Made by a program: the position numbers and the translations under genes. A stretch of 64,000 bases of DNA from Frigoribacterium sp. Leaf263 (GTDB lineage Bacteria > Actinomycetota > Actinomycetes > Actinomycetales > Microbacteriaceae): positions 436,983 through 500,982 of the forward strand of contig NZ_LMMO01000004.1 of assembly GCF_001422285.1 (NCBI RefSeq). Direction: 5' to 3'. How positions within the stretch are numbered: the stretch's first letter is position 1; every line of letters starts with the position of its first letter. The notes below the pieces were generated by a model. It saw only the letters and a program-made list of their open reading frames with translations. It did not search any database and was not told where the DNA came from. Positions 44,996-60,634 of this stretch are shown here, one piece after another.

Positions 44996-45270
44996 TGGAC
45001 TCCAACGCCGTCCTCGACATCTCGATGCAGGCCCTCGTCATCACCGCGAAGCTCGCCGCGCCGGTGCTCATCACCTCGCTCGTCGTCGGCTTCGCGATCT
45101 CTCTGCTGCAGTCGATCACGCAGATCCAGGAGGTCACGCTCTCGTTCGTGCCGAAGGCCGTCGCCGTCGGCATCGCGCTCCTCGTCTGCGGGCACTGGAT
45201 GATCAGCGAGATGGTGACGTTCACCCATGCGGTGTTCGACCGCATCCCGCAGCTGCTCTCGGGCGGCTGA
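44995..45270 (+). CDS. fliQ: Flagellar export channel protein FliQ
   Basis: A 91-residue two-helix membrane protein of the FliPQR export gate: ALVITAKLAAPVLITSLVVG and FAISLLQSITQIQEVTLSFV, then LLVCGHWMISEMVTF. Size and motifs are standard. Confidence 0.95.
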   Translation: MDSNAVLDISMQALVITAKLAAPVLITSLVVGFAISLLQSITQIQEVTLSFVPKAVAVGIALLVCGHWMISEMVTFTHAVFDRIPQLLSGG

Positions 45271-45278
45271 GCGCGCCC

Positions 45279-46037
45279 ATGGACCTCGACCTCGACCTCA
45301 GCGGCCTCGAAGCGACGCTGCTCGCCGCCGTGCGGATGACCGCCTTCATCGTCATCGCGCCGCCGTTCTCGTACCGGGCCTTCCCCGGTCGCGTGAAGGC
45401 GATGCTGGCGCTGGGGCTCGCGCTCGCCGTCGCGCCGCGGGTCTCGCCCGGCTACGAGTCGCTCGCCACCGGGCCGTTCGTCGTCGCCCTCGTGCTCGAG
45501 ATCGTGGTCGGCGCCGTGCTGGGGTTCCTCGTCTTCCTGGTGTTCTCGGCGGTGCAGGCGGCGGGCAGCCTGATCGACCTGTTCGGCGGGTTCACCCTGG
45601 CGCAGGCGTTCGACCCGCAGTCGATGATCAACGGCGCGCAGTTCACGCGGCTCTTCCAGATGACCGCTCTGGCGCTGCTGTTCGCGACGGGCGGGTACCA
45701 GCTGATCATCGGCGGCCTGACCCGGTCGTTCGACGCCGTGCCGCTCGGTCTCGGCATCGACCTGACCGACCCGGTGGGGCTCATGGCCGACGGCGTCACG
45801 CAGATGTTCCTCGCGACCCTGCAGATCGCCGGTCCACTCTGCGTCGTCCTGTTCCTGGCCGATGTGGGGCTCGGCCTGCTCAGCAGGGTCGCGCCCGCGC
45901 TGAACGCCTACGCGATGGGCTTCCCGCTGAAGATCCTCATGACGGTCATGCTGGCCGGCGGGGTCTTCCTGGCGCTGCCGAGCGTCGTGCAGAACCTGTC
46001 CGGCGACGCCGCCGATCTGCTCACGGGGGTGAGGTAG
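45279..46037 (+). CDS. fliR: Flagellar export channel protein FliR
   Basis: A 252-residue polytopic protein of the export gate. Motifs include MTAFIVIAPPFSYRAFPGRV, FSAVQAAGSLIDLFGGFTLA, LFQMTALALLFATGGYQLII and ADVGLGLLSRVAPALNAYAM, the last being highly conserved. Length is usual; separate from fliQ by 8 bases and from flhB by 2. Confidence 0.95.
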   Translation: MDLDLDLSGLEATLLAAVRMTAFIVIAPPFSYRAFPGRVKAMLALGLALAVAPRVSPGYESLATGPFVVALVLEIVVGAVLGFLVFLVFSAVQAAGSLIDLFGGFTLAQAFDPQSMINGAQFTRLFQMTALALLFATGGYQLIIGGLTRSFDAVPLGLGIDLTDPVGLMADGVTQMFLATLQIAGPLCVVLFLADVGLGLLSRVAPALNAYAMGFPLKILMTVMLAGGVFLALPSVVQNLSGDAADLLTGVR

Positions 46038-46039
46038 GC

Positions 46040-47299
46040 ATGGCCGACGACTCCGGCGAGCGGTCCGAGGACGCGACGCAGAAGCGGATGAAGGAGGTCC
46101 ACTCCAAGGGCCAGCTCTCGCGCTCGCAGGACCTCAGCGCCTGGCTCGGCGTCGGCGCCGCGGCCGTCATGATCCCGACGACGATCGAGCGCGGCGCCGA
46201 GGCCGGCACCGATCAGCTCCTCTCGATCGGTCAGGCCATCCGGCACCCCGACGCGCAGACCGTCGTGACCCTGCTCGGCGACGGCGTCGGCTCGATGGCG
46301 GCGACGATCGGCCCGATGCTCGCCGTCGTCGGCGTCGTGGTGCTCCTCACCGCGATCGTGCAGGGCGGCGTCCACATCAAGCGGATGACGGGCAACTACG
46401 AGCAGTTCAACCTGATCAACGGTCTGAAGACGACGTTCGGCGGGCAGGCGCTGTGGAACGGCGCGAAGGCCCTGATCAAGACCGCCGTCGTCGGGCTCGT
46501 GCTGTGGATGGCCATCCAGGGGCTCATGCCGGTGCTGATGAGCGGCGGCGGGCTGAGCGTCTCGGCGCTGCTCGACGAGGCGACCTCGGGCACGGCGATC
46601 CTCCTCCAGGCCGCCGTCGTCGCCGGTCTCGTGCTCGCCGCGGCCGACGTCTTCGTCGTCATGCGCCGCAACCGCAAGAAGACCCGCATGACCAAGAAGG
46701 AGGTGCGCGACGAGAACAAGAGCACCGACGGCGATCCCCTGGTCAAGTCGCAGCGCCGTTCGCGGCAGCTCGCCATGAGCCGCAACCGCATGATGGCCTC
46801 CATCGCCGACGCCGACGTGGTGATGGTCAACCCGACCGACTACGCCGTGGCGATCCGGTACGAGCCGGGTCGCTCCGCCCCGCGCGTCGTGGCGAAGGGC
46901 GCGGGCGCGACCGCCGCCCGCATCCGCGAGAAGGCCGCGGCCGACGGCGTCCCCCTCGTCGAGGACGTCCCGCTGACCCGGGCCCTGCACGCGAACTGCG
47001 GTCTCGGCGACGAGATCCCCGTCGACCTCTACACCCCGGTCGCCCGGGTGCTGACCTTCGTCATGGCCCTCCGGGCGCGCGGCGCGTCGGCGGTCGCGGG
47101 CACGCACGCGAACCCCCGTCCGACCACGCCCGACGAGGTCGCCGCCGTGCTCACCCCCGGGTCGCTCGCGGCCGAGGCGGTGCCGCAGCGTCTGCGGATC
47201 GCGCGCGACTCGTCCGCCGCACCCGCGCCTCCGGGGCCCGCCGCCCTTCGCACCGCCCGCCCCGCTCCCCGCCCGTCCGCCTCCGGAGGAACCGCCTGA
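46040..47299 (+). CDS. flhB: Flagellar export switch protein FlhB with NPTD cleavage site
   Basis: A 419-residue protein. N-terminal GERSEDATQKRMKEVHSKGQ, four membrane helices, KKTRMTKKEVRDENKSTDGD linker, then the C-terminal domain with MVNPTDYAVAIRYEPGRSAP. The auto-cleavage motif, normally NPTH, reads NPTD. Cleavage switches export from hook to filament proteins. After the usual end (VARVLTFVMALRARG) there is an extra tail of about 75 Pro/Ala/Arg-rich residues. Confidence 0.94.
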   Translation: MADDSGERSEDATQKRMKEVHSKGQLSRSQDLSAWLGVGAAAVMIPTTIERGAEAGTDQLLSIGQAIRHPDAQTVVTLLGDGVGSMAATIGPMLAVVGVVVLLTAIVQGGVHIKRMTGNYEQFNLINGLKTTFGGQALWNGAKALIKTAVVGLVLWMAIQGLMPVLMSGGGLSVSALLDEATSGTAILLQAAVVAGLVLAAADVFVVMRRNRKKTRMTKKEVRDENKSTDGDPLVKSQRRSRQLAMSRNRMMASIADADVVMVNPTDYAVAIRYEPGRSAPRVVAKGAGATAARIREKAAADGVPLVEDVPLTRALHANCGLGDEIPVDLYTPVARVLTFVMALRARGASAVAGTHANPRPTTPDEVAAVLTPGSLAAEAVPQRLRIARDSSAAPAPPGPAALRTARPAPRPSASGGTA

Positions 47300-49350
47300 T
47301 GAAGAAGACACTCCCCAAGCTCGCCGTCCCGGTGGGCATCGTCGGGATCGTCCTGCTGCTCGTGGTGCCGGTGCCGGCCCCGATGCTCGACGTGCTGATC
47401 ATCCTCAACATCCTGCTGGCGCTCGTGATCCTGCTGACGACCCTCTTCGTGAAGAAGCCGCTCGACTTCTCGGTGTTCCCGTCGCTGCTGCTCGTGGCGA
47501 CGCTGTTCCGCCTCGGGCTCAACGTCGCGTCGACCCGTCTCGTGCTCGGCGAGGGATTCGCCGGCCAGGTCATCGAGGCCTTCGGGCACGTGGCGGTCAG
47601 CGGGTCGATCATCATCGGCTCGGTGATCTTCCTGATCCTCGTGGTCATCCAGTTCGTCGTCGTGACGAAGGGCGCCGAGCGCGTGGCCGAGGTCGGGGCG
47701 CGCTTCACGCTCGATGCGATGCCGGGCAAGCAGATGGCGATCGACGCCGATCTGAACGCCGGGCTGATCACCGACGAGGTCGCGAAGCAGCGCCGCGCCG
47801 ACGTCAGCGCCGAGGCCGACTTCTACGGCGCGATGGACGGCGCGTCGAAGTTCGTCAAGGGCGACGCGATCGCCGGCATCATCATCATCATCATCAACCT
47901 GGTCGGAGGCGTCGCGATCGGCGCCCTGCAGAACGGCATGGCGATCGGCGAGGCCCTGAACCACTACGGGCTGCTGACCATCGGCGACGGTCTGGTCACC
48001 CAGATCCCCGCGCTGCTCATGGCCGTCTCGACCGGCATGATCGTCACCCGATCGGGCGCCGACAGCGACATGGGCTCGCAGGCCGCGACGCAGCTCGGCC
48101 AGTCGCGCATCGCGATCGGGATCGCCGGGGTCGCCGCGATCGGCATGGGGTTCATCCCGGGCATGCCCATCGCCGCGTTCCTCGTGGTGGGCGTCACGCT
48201 GCTGATCGTCGCCCAGCGGCTCGCGGCGAAGGCGAAGGCCGAGGAGGCGCGCGCGGCTCTCGAGAGCCGGCGCGCCGAGGTCGTCGCCCCCACCGACACC
48301 ACCGACGACCTGCTCGAGCAGATGCGGGTGCACGCGCTCGAGATCCTGCTGGCGCCCGACCTCGTCGACATGGTCGGCGGGTCGTCCGACGACCTGCTCG
48401 GACGGGTCAAGGCGCTGCGGCGCAAGATCGCCGTCGACCTCGGCATCGTCGTGCCGCCGGTGCGCACCCGGGACAGCGTCGACCTGCCGCCCTCGACGTA
48501 CTCGATCCGCATCGCGGGGGTCGAGGCCGGTCGCGGCCAGGCCCCGGCCCGCTCGGTCCTGGCCCTCGGCGAGGGCCTCGACGGCCTGCCGGGCACGGCG
48601 ACCGTCGAGCCGGTGTTCGGCCTCGCGGGCAAGTGGGTGCCCGCCGAGATGCGGCACAGCGCGGAGATGACCGGCGCGACCGTGATCGACCGGGTCTCGG
48701 TGCTCGTCACCCACCTCTCGTCGATCATCGCCGACAACGCCGCGCGGCTGCTCAGCCGCGAGGACGTCCGGGTGCTGACCGATGGCGTCAAGCAGGTCAA
48801 CCCCTCGGCGATCGACGACCTCGTGCCCGGCATGCTGTCGCTCGCCGAGCTGCAGCGCGTGCTGCAGGGGCTGCTGGCCGAGCGGGTGCCGATCAACGAC
48901 CTCGGTCGGATCTGCGAGGGGCTGACCCTGCGCGCCAAGGTGTCGACGGACCCCGAGGGACTCGTCGAGGCGGCCCGCGCCTCCCTCGGTCCCGCCCTGT
49001 CGGCCCGTCACCTCGACGGCGCCGTGCTGCGCGTCATCATGATCGACCCGGGTCTCGAGCAGTCGATGCTCGAGGGGCTGCGGCCGTCGGATCAGGGCAC
49101 GCAGATCCTGCTCGACGGGCACCGGGTCGAGCAGGTGCTCGGTTCGCTGCGCGACTCCGTGGCGGCGGTCGAGTCGCAGGGGCTCAGCGCCGTGCTCGTC
49201 TGCGCGCCGGCGCTCCGGCCCGCGATCCACCGACTCGTCTCGGCGCAGCAGAACGGCCTGCCGGTCCTGTCGTACCAGGAGGCGACGGCGGCCGGGTCGA
49301 CCATCGAGACCGTCGGCGTCGTGCGCGCCAGCGACGCGATCGTGGCCTGA
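47299..49350 (+). CDS. flhA: Flagellar export gate protein FlhA
   Basis: A 683-residue protein: eight membrane helices with LVATLFRLGLNVASTRLVL, the FHIPEP-region equivalent MPGKQMAIDADLNAGLITDE, FYGAMDGASKFVKGDAIAGI and IPALLMAVSTGMIVTR, then the cytoplasmic ring domain that docks chaperones (RALTDGVKQVNPSAIDDLVPG-like, LLAERVPINDLGRI). ATG 47299 overlaps the flhB stop. Length is usual. Confidence 0.96.
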   Translation: MKKTLPKLAVPVGIVGIVLLLVVPVPAPMLDVLIILNILLALVILLTTLFVKKPLDFSVFPSLLLVATLFRLGLNVASTRLVLGEGFAGQVIEAFGHVAVSGSIIIGSVIFLILVVIQFVVVTKGAERVAEVGARFTLDAMPGKQMAIDADLNAGLITDEVAKQRRADVSAEADFYGAMDGASKFVKGDAIAGIIIIIINLVGGVAIGALQNGMAIGEALNHYGLLTIGDGLVTQIPALLMAVSTGMIVTRSGADSDMGSQAATQLGQSRIAIGIAGVAAIGMGFIPGMPIAAFLVVGVTLLIVAQRLAAKAKAEEARAALESRRAEVVAPTDTTDDLLEQMRVHALEILLAPDLVDMVGGSSDDLLGRVKALRRKIAVDLGIVVPPVRTRDSVDLPPSTYSIRIAGVEAGRGQAPARSVLALGEGLDGLPGTATVEPVFGLAGKWVPAEMRHSAEMTGATVIDRVSVLVTHLSSIIADNAARLLSREDVRVLTDGVKQVNPSAIDDLVPGMLSLAELQRVLQGLLAERVPINDLGRICEGLTLRAKVSTDPEGLVEAARASLGPALSARHLDGAVLRVIMIDPGLEQSMLEGLRPSDQGTQILLDGHRVEQVLGSLRDSVAAVESQGLSAVLVCAPALRPAIHRLVSAQQNGLPVLSYQEATAAGSTIETVGVVRASDAIVA

Positions 49351-49351
49351 G

Positions 49352-50431
49352 ATGGCGCCCACACGGGTGGTCGTCACGGGCGACTCCCTCGACGAGCTGC
49401 GGCGGCGCGTGCGCGAGGCCCACGGCCCGGGCGCGCGGATCGTCGCGGCCCAGCGGGTGACCGTCGGGGGAGTGGGCGGGCTCTTCGCCCGCAAGCACTA
49501 CGAGGCGACGGTCGACGTGCCCGACCCGACGACCGACCAGCCGTCGGCGCGCGTCACCATCACCGCTCCAGCGTCGCGGGCGGGCATCGCCGCGCTGCTG
49601 GCCGACGCCGACGCCGCCGACGGGTTCACCCCCGCGTCGGAGGCCCCGGCCGCGGCGTCCTCTCCCGCGGCGTCCGCTCCCGCGGATCCGTTCGATCGGG
49701 TCCTCGCCGGGGGTCGCCCGGCTGCCGACAGCCCCCGTCGCGCCGCGCGCGCCGCGGCGGACGCGGCGTCCGCGGCCTCGGCGCCCGCTGCCGCTCCGTC
49801 GCCCGCGACGCCCCAGCCGGCGACCCGGGGCGACGCCTTCGCCGAGATCATGGACGACCTCACCTTCAACGGCATCGCTCCCGCCCCCGCCGTGGCGGCC
49901 GCCGCGGTCGAGGAGGTGCGACCGGGCCCCCTGACGAACGCCGCGGAGTTCCTCGCCGCAGCCGCCGTCGCCTCGTCCCCCGCACCCGTCGCGCGGTCCG
50001 GCGACGACGTGCCCGCGCCTCCCGCGCTCCTGACCGGTCCCGGCGACCTCGTCGTCGTCGTGGGCCGCCCGGGCGACGCGTTCCGGGTGGCGGCGCAGAT
50101 GGCGGCGACGTTCGGGCTGCGGTCGGTCGACGTCGCCGATCGGCGCAGCGCGATCCTGGCGCGGGCCGAGGGGGTCAACGGCGGCACGGCCGTGGTCACC
50201 GCGCTCGCCTGGGACGCCGCGGCCGGCGACGCCCTGCGGTCGATGGCCGCCGACCAGGTGTGGGTCGCCGTCGACGTGGGGCGCAAGCACGACGACACGG
50301 CCCGCTGGGTCGAGGAGGTGCGGGTCGTCTCGTCCGTGGCCGCCGCGGCGGTCGTGGGCGAGGCCGACACCGCGACGCCGGGCACGGTGCACCTGCTGGG
50401 CGTGCCGGTCGGGTGGCGGGAGTCCCTCTAG
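49352..50431 (+). CDS. FlhF-like protein without a P-loop
   Basis: A 359-residue protein in the position of flhF. The N-terminal 60 residues match FlhF (SLDELRRRVREAHGPGARIV, then GGVGGLFARKHYEATVDVP). A long Ala/Pro-rich linker follows, then a C-terminal segment where the GTPase should be: it begins DLVVVVGRPGDAFRVAAQMA, lacking the GxxGxGKT loop, and continues with strands LRSVDVADRRSAILARAE and QVWVAVDVGRKHDDTARW but no TAGR or TKxD motifs. It is therefore probably not an active SRP-type GTPase. FlhF normally sets flagellar placement. No flhG/minD-like gene follows. Confidence 0.6.
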   Translation: MAPTRVVVTGDSLDELRRRVREAHGPGARIVAAQRVTVGGVGGLFARKHYEATVDVPDPTTDQPSARVTITAPASRAGIAALLADADAADGFTPASEAPAAASSPAASAPADPFDRVLAGGRPAADSPRRAARAAADAASAASAPAAAPSPATPQPATRGDAFAEIMDDLTFNGIAPAPAVAAAAVEEVRPGPLTNAAEFLAAAAVASSPAPVARSGDDVPAPPALLTGPGDLVVVVGRPGDAFRVAAQMAATFGLRSVDVADRRSAILARAEGVNGGTAVVTALAWDAAAGDALRSMAADQVWVAVDVGRKHDDTARWVEEVRVVSSVAAAAVVGEADTATPGTVHLLGVPVGWRESL

Positions 50432-50463
50432 ACCGGTCGTGCGCGTCAGCCTGGGTAAGGTGG

Positions 50464-50470
50464 ACGGATG
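50464..50470 (+). promoter_or_regulatory. Possible CsrA site on the csrA start codon
   Basis: ACGGATG, ending in the csrA ATG and following AAGGTGG. Matches the loop sequence of the flagellar leader hairpins. TAAGGT at 50455-50460 looks like a -10, so the mRNA may start very close to the ATG. Confidence 0.4.
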
Positions 50471-50707
50471 CTGGTGTTGACGCGCAAGGTCGGGGAGCGG
50501 ATCCTCATCGGTGACGACATCGTCATCACCGTGCTCGACTCGCGCGGCGACGGCGTGCGGATCGGCATCGACGCCCCGCGCGGCGTGAAGATCCAGCGCG
50601 AAGAGGTCGTCAAGGCCGTCGCCGAGGCCAACGCCGAGGCCGCCGCCGCGCCCGATGACGCCGAGGCCCGCCTCCGCGCCGCCCTCGGCGGCCCCGCCCC
50701 CCGCTGA
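50468..50707 (+). CDS. csrA: Carbon storage regulator CsrA
   Basis: A 79-residue RNA-binding protein. MLVLTRKVGERILIGDDIVI, VLDSRGDGVRIGIDAPRGVK and IQREEVVKAVAEAN are the full CsrA fold, including the RNA-contacting first strand (LTR) and the R-E-E strand near residue 44. The tail is Ala-rich. CsrA binds GGA-containing hairpins and blocks translation; FliW (10072) is its expected antagonist. Last gene of the flagellar locus. Confidence 0.96.
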   Translation: MLVLTRKVGERILIGDDIVITVLDSRGDGVRIGIDAPRGVKIQREEVVKAVAEANAEAAAAPDDAEARLRAALGGPAPR

Positions 50708-50853
50708 CCCGCGCGAGCAGACGCCCGGCGACGACGGAGCGCCCTCCGATCGCGACGAACGAAGGTCGTTTCGGTCGGAAGAAGCCGAAGAAGCTGACGG
50801 AGCTCCTCGAGAGATCGAGGTCTCCGGTGGAGCGGCTCCGAGTCGACTCGCCG

Positions 50854-51711
50854 CTACCGCGCCCCGAAGACGCTCCGCGACGGCTCGGGCGACGGCACGG
50901 CGGTGGCGTCGGTGACGACCGGCGCTCCGGCGATGAAGTCGCGCAGCTCGCGGCCGTGCACGACCTTGGCCGGCAGCGGGTCCGACGAGTACAGGCGCGG
51001 CATGCGGTCGGTGGGCAGCGGCGACGGCGACCCGATCAGGACGACGTTGCCGAACCTCCTGCCCTTCAGGGTGGCGGGGTCGGCGACGGCCGCGACGTGC
51101 TCGAAGACCGTCGCCAATGTCGAGGCCTGACCTCGGGCGAAGGCGAGTCCGGCGCCGTCGGCGGAGTTGACGATGAGCATGCCGGTCGGCGAGAGGAACT
51201 CCGCGGCCGCCGAGTAGAACTCGAGCGACGTGACGTGGGCGGGGATCTGCGACCCGCCGAACACGTCGACCACGAGCAGGTCGACGGTGCCGCGCAGCCC
51301 GGCCGGCAGCTTCACCATGACCTCGCGGGCGTCGCCGTAGCGGACCCGGATGGAGGCGCCCCGCGGGAAGGGCAGCCGCTCCCGCACCAGCGCGACGAGG
51401 TCCGCCTCGAGCTCGATGACCTGCTGGCGCGAGCCGGGTCTCGTGGCCTCGACGTAGCGGGGGAGGGTCAGTGCGCCGGCGCCGAGGTGCAGTGCCGTGA
51501 CGGGCCCCTCGGGCAGCAGGTCGATGGCGTGTCCGATGCGGTGCACGTACTCGAACGCCAGGTGGGTGGGGTCGTCGAGGTCGACGTGCGACTGCGGCGT
51601 GCCGTCGACGACGAGCGTGAACGCCCCGGGGCGGTGCCGGTCCTCGTCGATGCGGGCGAGCCCCGCGCCGAGCGGGATCTCGACAGGGGGGTCCTCGTGC
51701 TGTGCGGCCAT
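50854..51711 (-). CDS. Spermidine-synthase-like methyltransferase-fold protein
   Basis: A 285-residue Rossmann-fold protein of the spermidine synthase family: AIDLLPEGPVTALHLGAGAL (the GxGxL nucleotide loop reads HLGAGALTLP), QVIELEADLVALVRERLPF and VDLLVVDVFGGSQIPAHVTS. The active-site Asp of true aminopropyltransferases is replaced by the VDVFGGSQIP segment seen in the actinobacterial 'fused MFS/spermidine synthase' group, so polyamine synthesis is unlikely. ATG 51711. Transcribed from a clear promoter (51818-51846) back to back with that of rpoB. Confidence 0.82.
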   Translation of the reverse strand: MAAQHEDPPVEIPLGAGLARIDEDRHRPGAFTLVVDGTPQSHVDLDDPTHLAFEYVHRIGHAIDLLPEGPVTALHLGAGALTLPRYVEATRPGSRQQVIELEADLVALVRERLPFPRGASIRVRYGDAREVMVKLPAGLRGTVDLLVVDVFGGSQIPAHVTSLEFYSAAAEFLSPTGMLIVNSADGAGLAFARGQASTLATVFEHVAAVADPATLKGRRFGNVVLIGSPSPLPTDRMPRLYSSDPLPAKVVHGRELRDFIAGAPVVTDATAVPSPEPSRSVFGAR

Positions 51712-51817
51712 GGGGTCAACCCTGGCACGCCGACGCGGGGGGCGGAGGCGACGACGCGCATCGGCCGAGGAGGCGCGCGAGGCCTCCGATCCCGGGGAAT
51801 ACCTGGGCATCGCCCGG

Positions 51818-51846
51818 GTTATACCGAATCTCGCACAGAAGGTCAA
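51818..51846 (-). promoter_or_regulatory. Sigma-A type promoter for the spermidine-synthase-like gene
   Basis: Minus strand: TTGACC, 17 bases, TATAAC. Both boxes and spacing are near consensus. Confidence 0.75.
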
Positions 51847-51855
51847 CGACAGGGC

Positions 51856-51885
51856 TTGCCAGGCGTGTCCTCGTCGACCTAGTAT
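51856..51885 (+). promoter_or_regulatory. Sigma-A type promoter of rpoB-rpoC
   Basis: TTGCCA, 18 bases, TAGTAT, giving a leader of about 200 bases. Its -35 is 9 bases from that of the divergent promoter. The leader contains ACTGTC-C-GACAGT (52048-52060) and a GGAGGT ribosome site (52084-52089). No other gene lies in the 381-base gap. Confidence 0.7.
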
Positions 51886-52092
51886 TGACCTTTGCGCTCC
51901 CCGTGCGTCGACTCGTCATATTCCGGTCGGCGACGCACCCCCGAGACCAGGCCCCCGAATATCGCGGCGGGGGCGTTCTCGGCTTCGATCCCCGGCCTTC
52001 CGCCGTGGGGCCGACGTCCCCGGGAGGGCCGTTCACCACTCACCATACTGTCCGACAGTGATGACCCGACGGGGTCCACGGAGGTAACTTCC

Positions 52093-55584
<3,492 letters not shown>

Positions 55585-55630
55585 GCCCTCCCCAGACGAC
55601 GTCGACACTTTTTTCACAAAGGGATAAACA

Positions 55631-59512
<3,882 letters not shown>

Positions 59513-59517
59513 TCCGC

Positions 59518-59554
59518 GGAGGTGCGGTGAGGGTCAGTCCCGCACCGCGCCTCC
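59518..59554 (+). terminator. First hairpin after rpoC, built from an inverted pair of repeat-like sequences
   Basis: GGAGGTGCGGTG (59518-59529) pairs with CACCGCGCCTCC (59543-59554), with one G-U. The right arm is a variant of the dispersed repeat, the left its imperfect inverse. Confidence 0.55.
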
Positions 59555-59566
59555 TCGAATCGACAC

Positions 59567-59604
59567 AGGGCCCCGGCCCACGCCTCGTGCGTGGCCGGGG
59601 CCCT
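59567..59604 (+). terminator. Strong terminator hairpin of the rpoBC operon
   Basis: AGGGCCCCGGCCCACGC (59567-59583) pairs with GCGTGGCCGGGGCCCT (59589-59604) with one bulged C and a five-base loop. Confidence 0.8.
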
Positions 59605-59618
59605 CCGTCGTCCCCGCC

Positions 59619-59963
59619 TCACTCCGGCGAGCGACCGCCGCCGATCCGCTCCAGCCGACGGTCGTCGAAGAGCAGCCCGACGTAGTCGGCCTCGACCTCG
59701 TGGTGGATCCGCCCGTCGGTCGGCTCGTGGCGCACGACGTACCGACCCGCGAACAGCAGCAGCACGGGGGCCTCGGGCCGCCACAGCTCGGCGACGACGA
59801 CGGCCGCCCGCCCGGTGATGCCCACCCGGTACACGGTCGAGCCCCGAGGAGGCTCGCCGAACTCGTCGTCTGTGCAAGTCACCTCGACGGAGACGTAGGC
59901 GGGGTCGTCCAGCACGACCCTTCCGCACGCCGTCACGGCTCCTTCGCGAATGATGTGTCCCAC
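59619..59963 (-). CDS. Small OB-fold-like (SSB-like) protein
   Basis: About 114 residues from GTG 59963 (GAGGGAG 9 bases upstream); an in-frame ATG at 60056 exists but has no ribosome site. The strand pattern resembles single-stranded DNA-binding proteins: EGAVTACGRVVLDDPAYVSV, then VVVAELWRPEAPVLLLFAGR and VRHEPTDGRIHHEVEADYVG, comparable with the G-R-L...V-V-EVEA-VG end of the SSB OB fold. No acidic SSB tail is present. Function and even family are tentative. The GNAT gene is divergent. Confidence 0.5.
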   Translation of the reverse strand: MGHIIREGAVTACGRVVLDDPAYVSVEVTCTDDEFGEPPRGSTVYRVGITGRAAVVVAELWRPEAPVLLLFAGRYVVRHEPTDGRIHHEVEADYVGLLFDDRRLERIGGGRSPE

Positions 59964-60078
59964 GCCGTCGACTCCCTCTGCATTGCGACCGTGATGTGAA
60001 GCATCGAACAGGTTCCCACGACGCGGTCGACGCGTCCAGCCGAGGCGTCGCCCCATGGTCGGCGATAGGGTCGGCGGC

Positions 60079-60624
60079 GTGCGCTATGAACGGCAGCTGT
60101 CCGACACGGTCGTCCTGAGGGAGGCGCGGGTCGCCGATGCCGCGTCGCTCGCCGCCGCCTACGACCGCAATCGCGATCACCTCGCCCCGTGGGACCCTGC
60201 GCGCCCGCCGTCGTTCTTCACGGAGCACGGTCAGCGGTCCATGCTGACCCAGAGGCTGGCGACCTCGGCGGCGGGGGAGGGGCAGTCGTTCCTCCTCGTC
60301 GAGGGCGCCGAGGTCGTCGGCGGCATCTCGCTCAATCAGATCGTGCGAGGCCCAGCCCAGCGGGCGACGGTCGGCTACTGGCTCGACCACGAGCACGTCG
60401 GTCGGGGTCTCGCGACGGCAGCGGTCGGTGCCGTCGTCGACTTCGCGACCGAGACCCTCCGTCTGCACCGCCTCGAGGCCGGCGCTCTGCCGCGCAACGC
60501 AGCCTCTCGGGCCGTGCTGTCCCGGTCGGGCTTCGTCGAGTACGGCTATGCGGCGAGCTACCTTCGCATCGCGGGCGCGTGGGAGGACCACGTGCTGTAC
60601 CACCGCCTCCTCGGCCCGGCGTAG
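60079..60624 (+). CDS. GNAT family N-acetyltransferase (RimJ-like)
   Basis: A 181-residue acetyltransferase. Opening strand VVLREARVADAASLAAAYDR, central FLLVEGAEVVGGISLNQI, acetyl-CoA loop HVGRGLATAAVGAVVDFA, and RLEAGALPRNAASRAVLSRSGF, the RimJ/RimL-type pattern for acetylation of protein N-termini or small amines. GTG 60079 is chosen because TAGGGT ends 7 bases before it, a leaderless start. The repeat word at 60120-60132 encodes REARV in a natural part of the fold. Confidence 0.85.
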   Translation: MRYERQLSDTVVLREARVADAASLAAAYDRNRDHLAPWDPARPPSFFTEHGQRSMLTQRLATSAAGEGQSFLLVEGAEVVGGISLNQIVRGPAQRATVGYWLDHEHVGRGLATAAVGAVVDFATETLRLHRLEAGALPRNAASRAVLSRSGFVEYGYAASYLRIAGAWEDHVLYHRLLGPA

Positions 60625-60634
60625 CCTCGACGAC

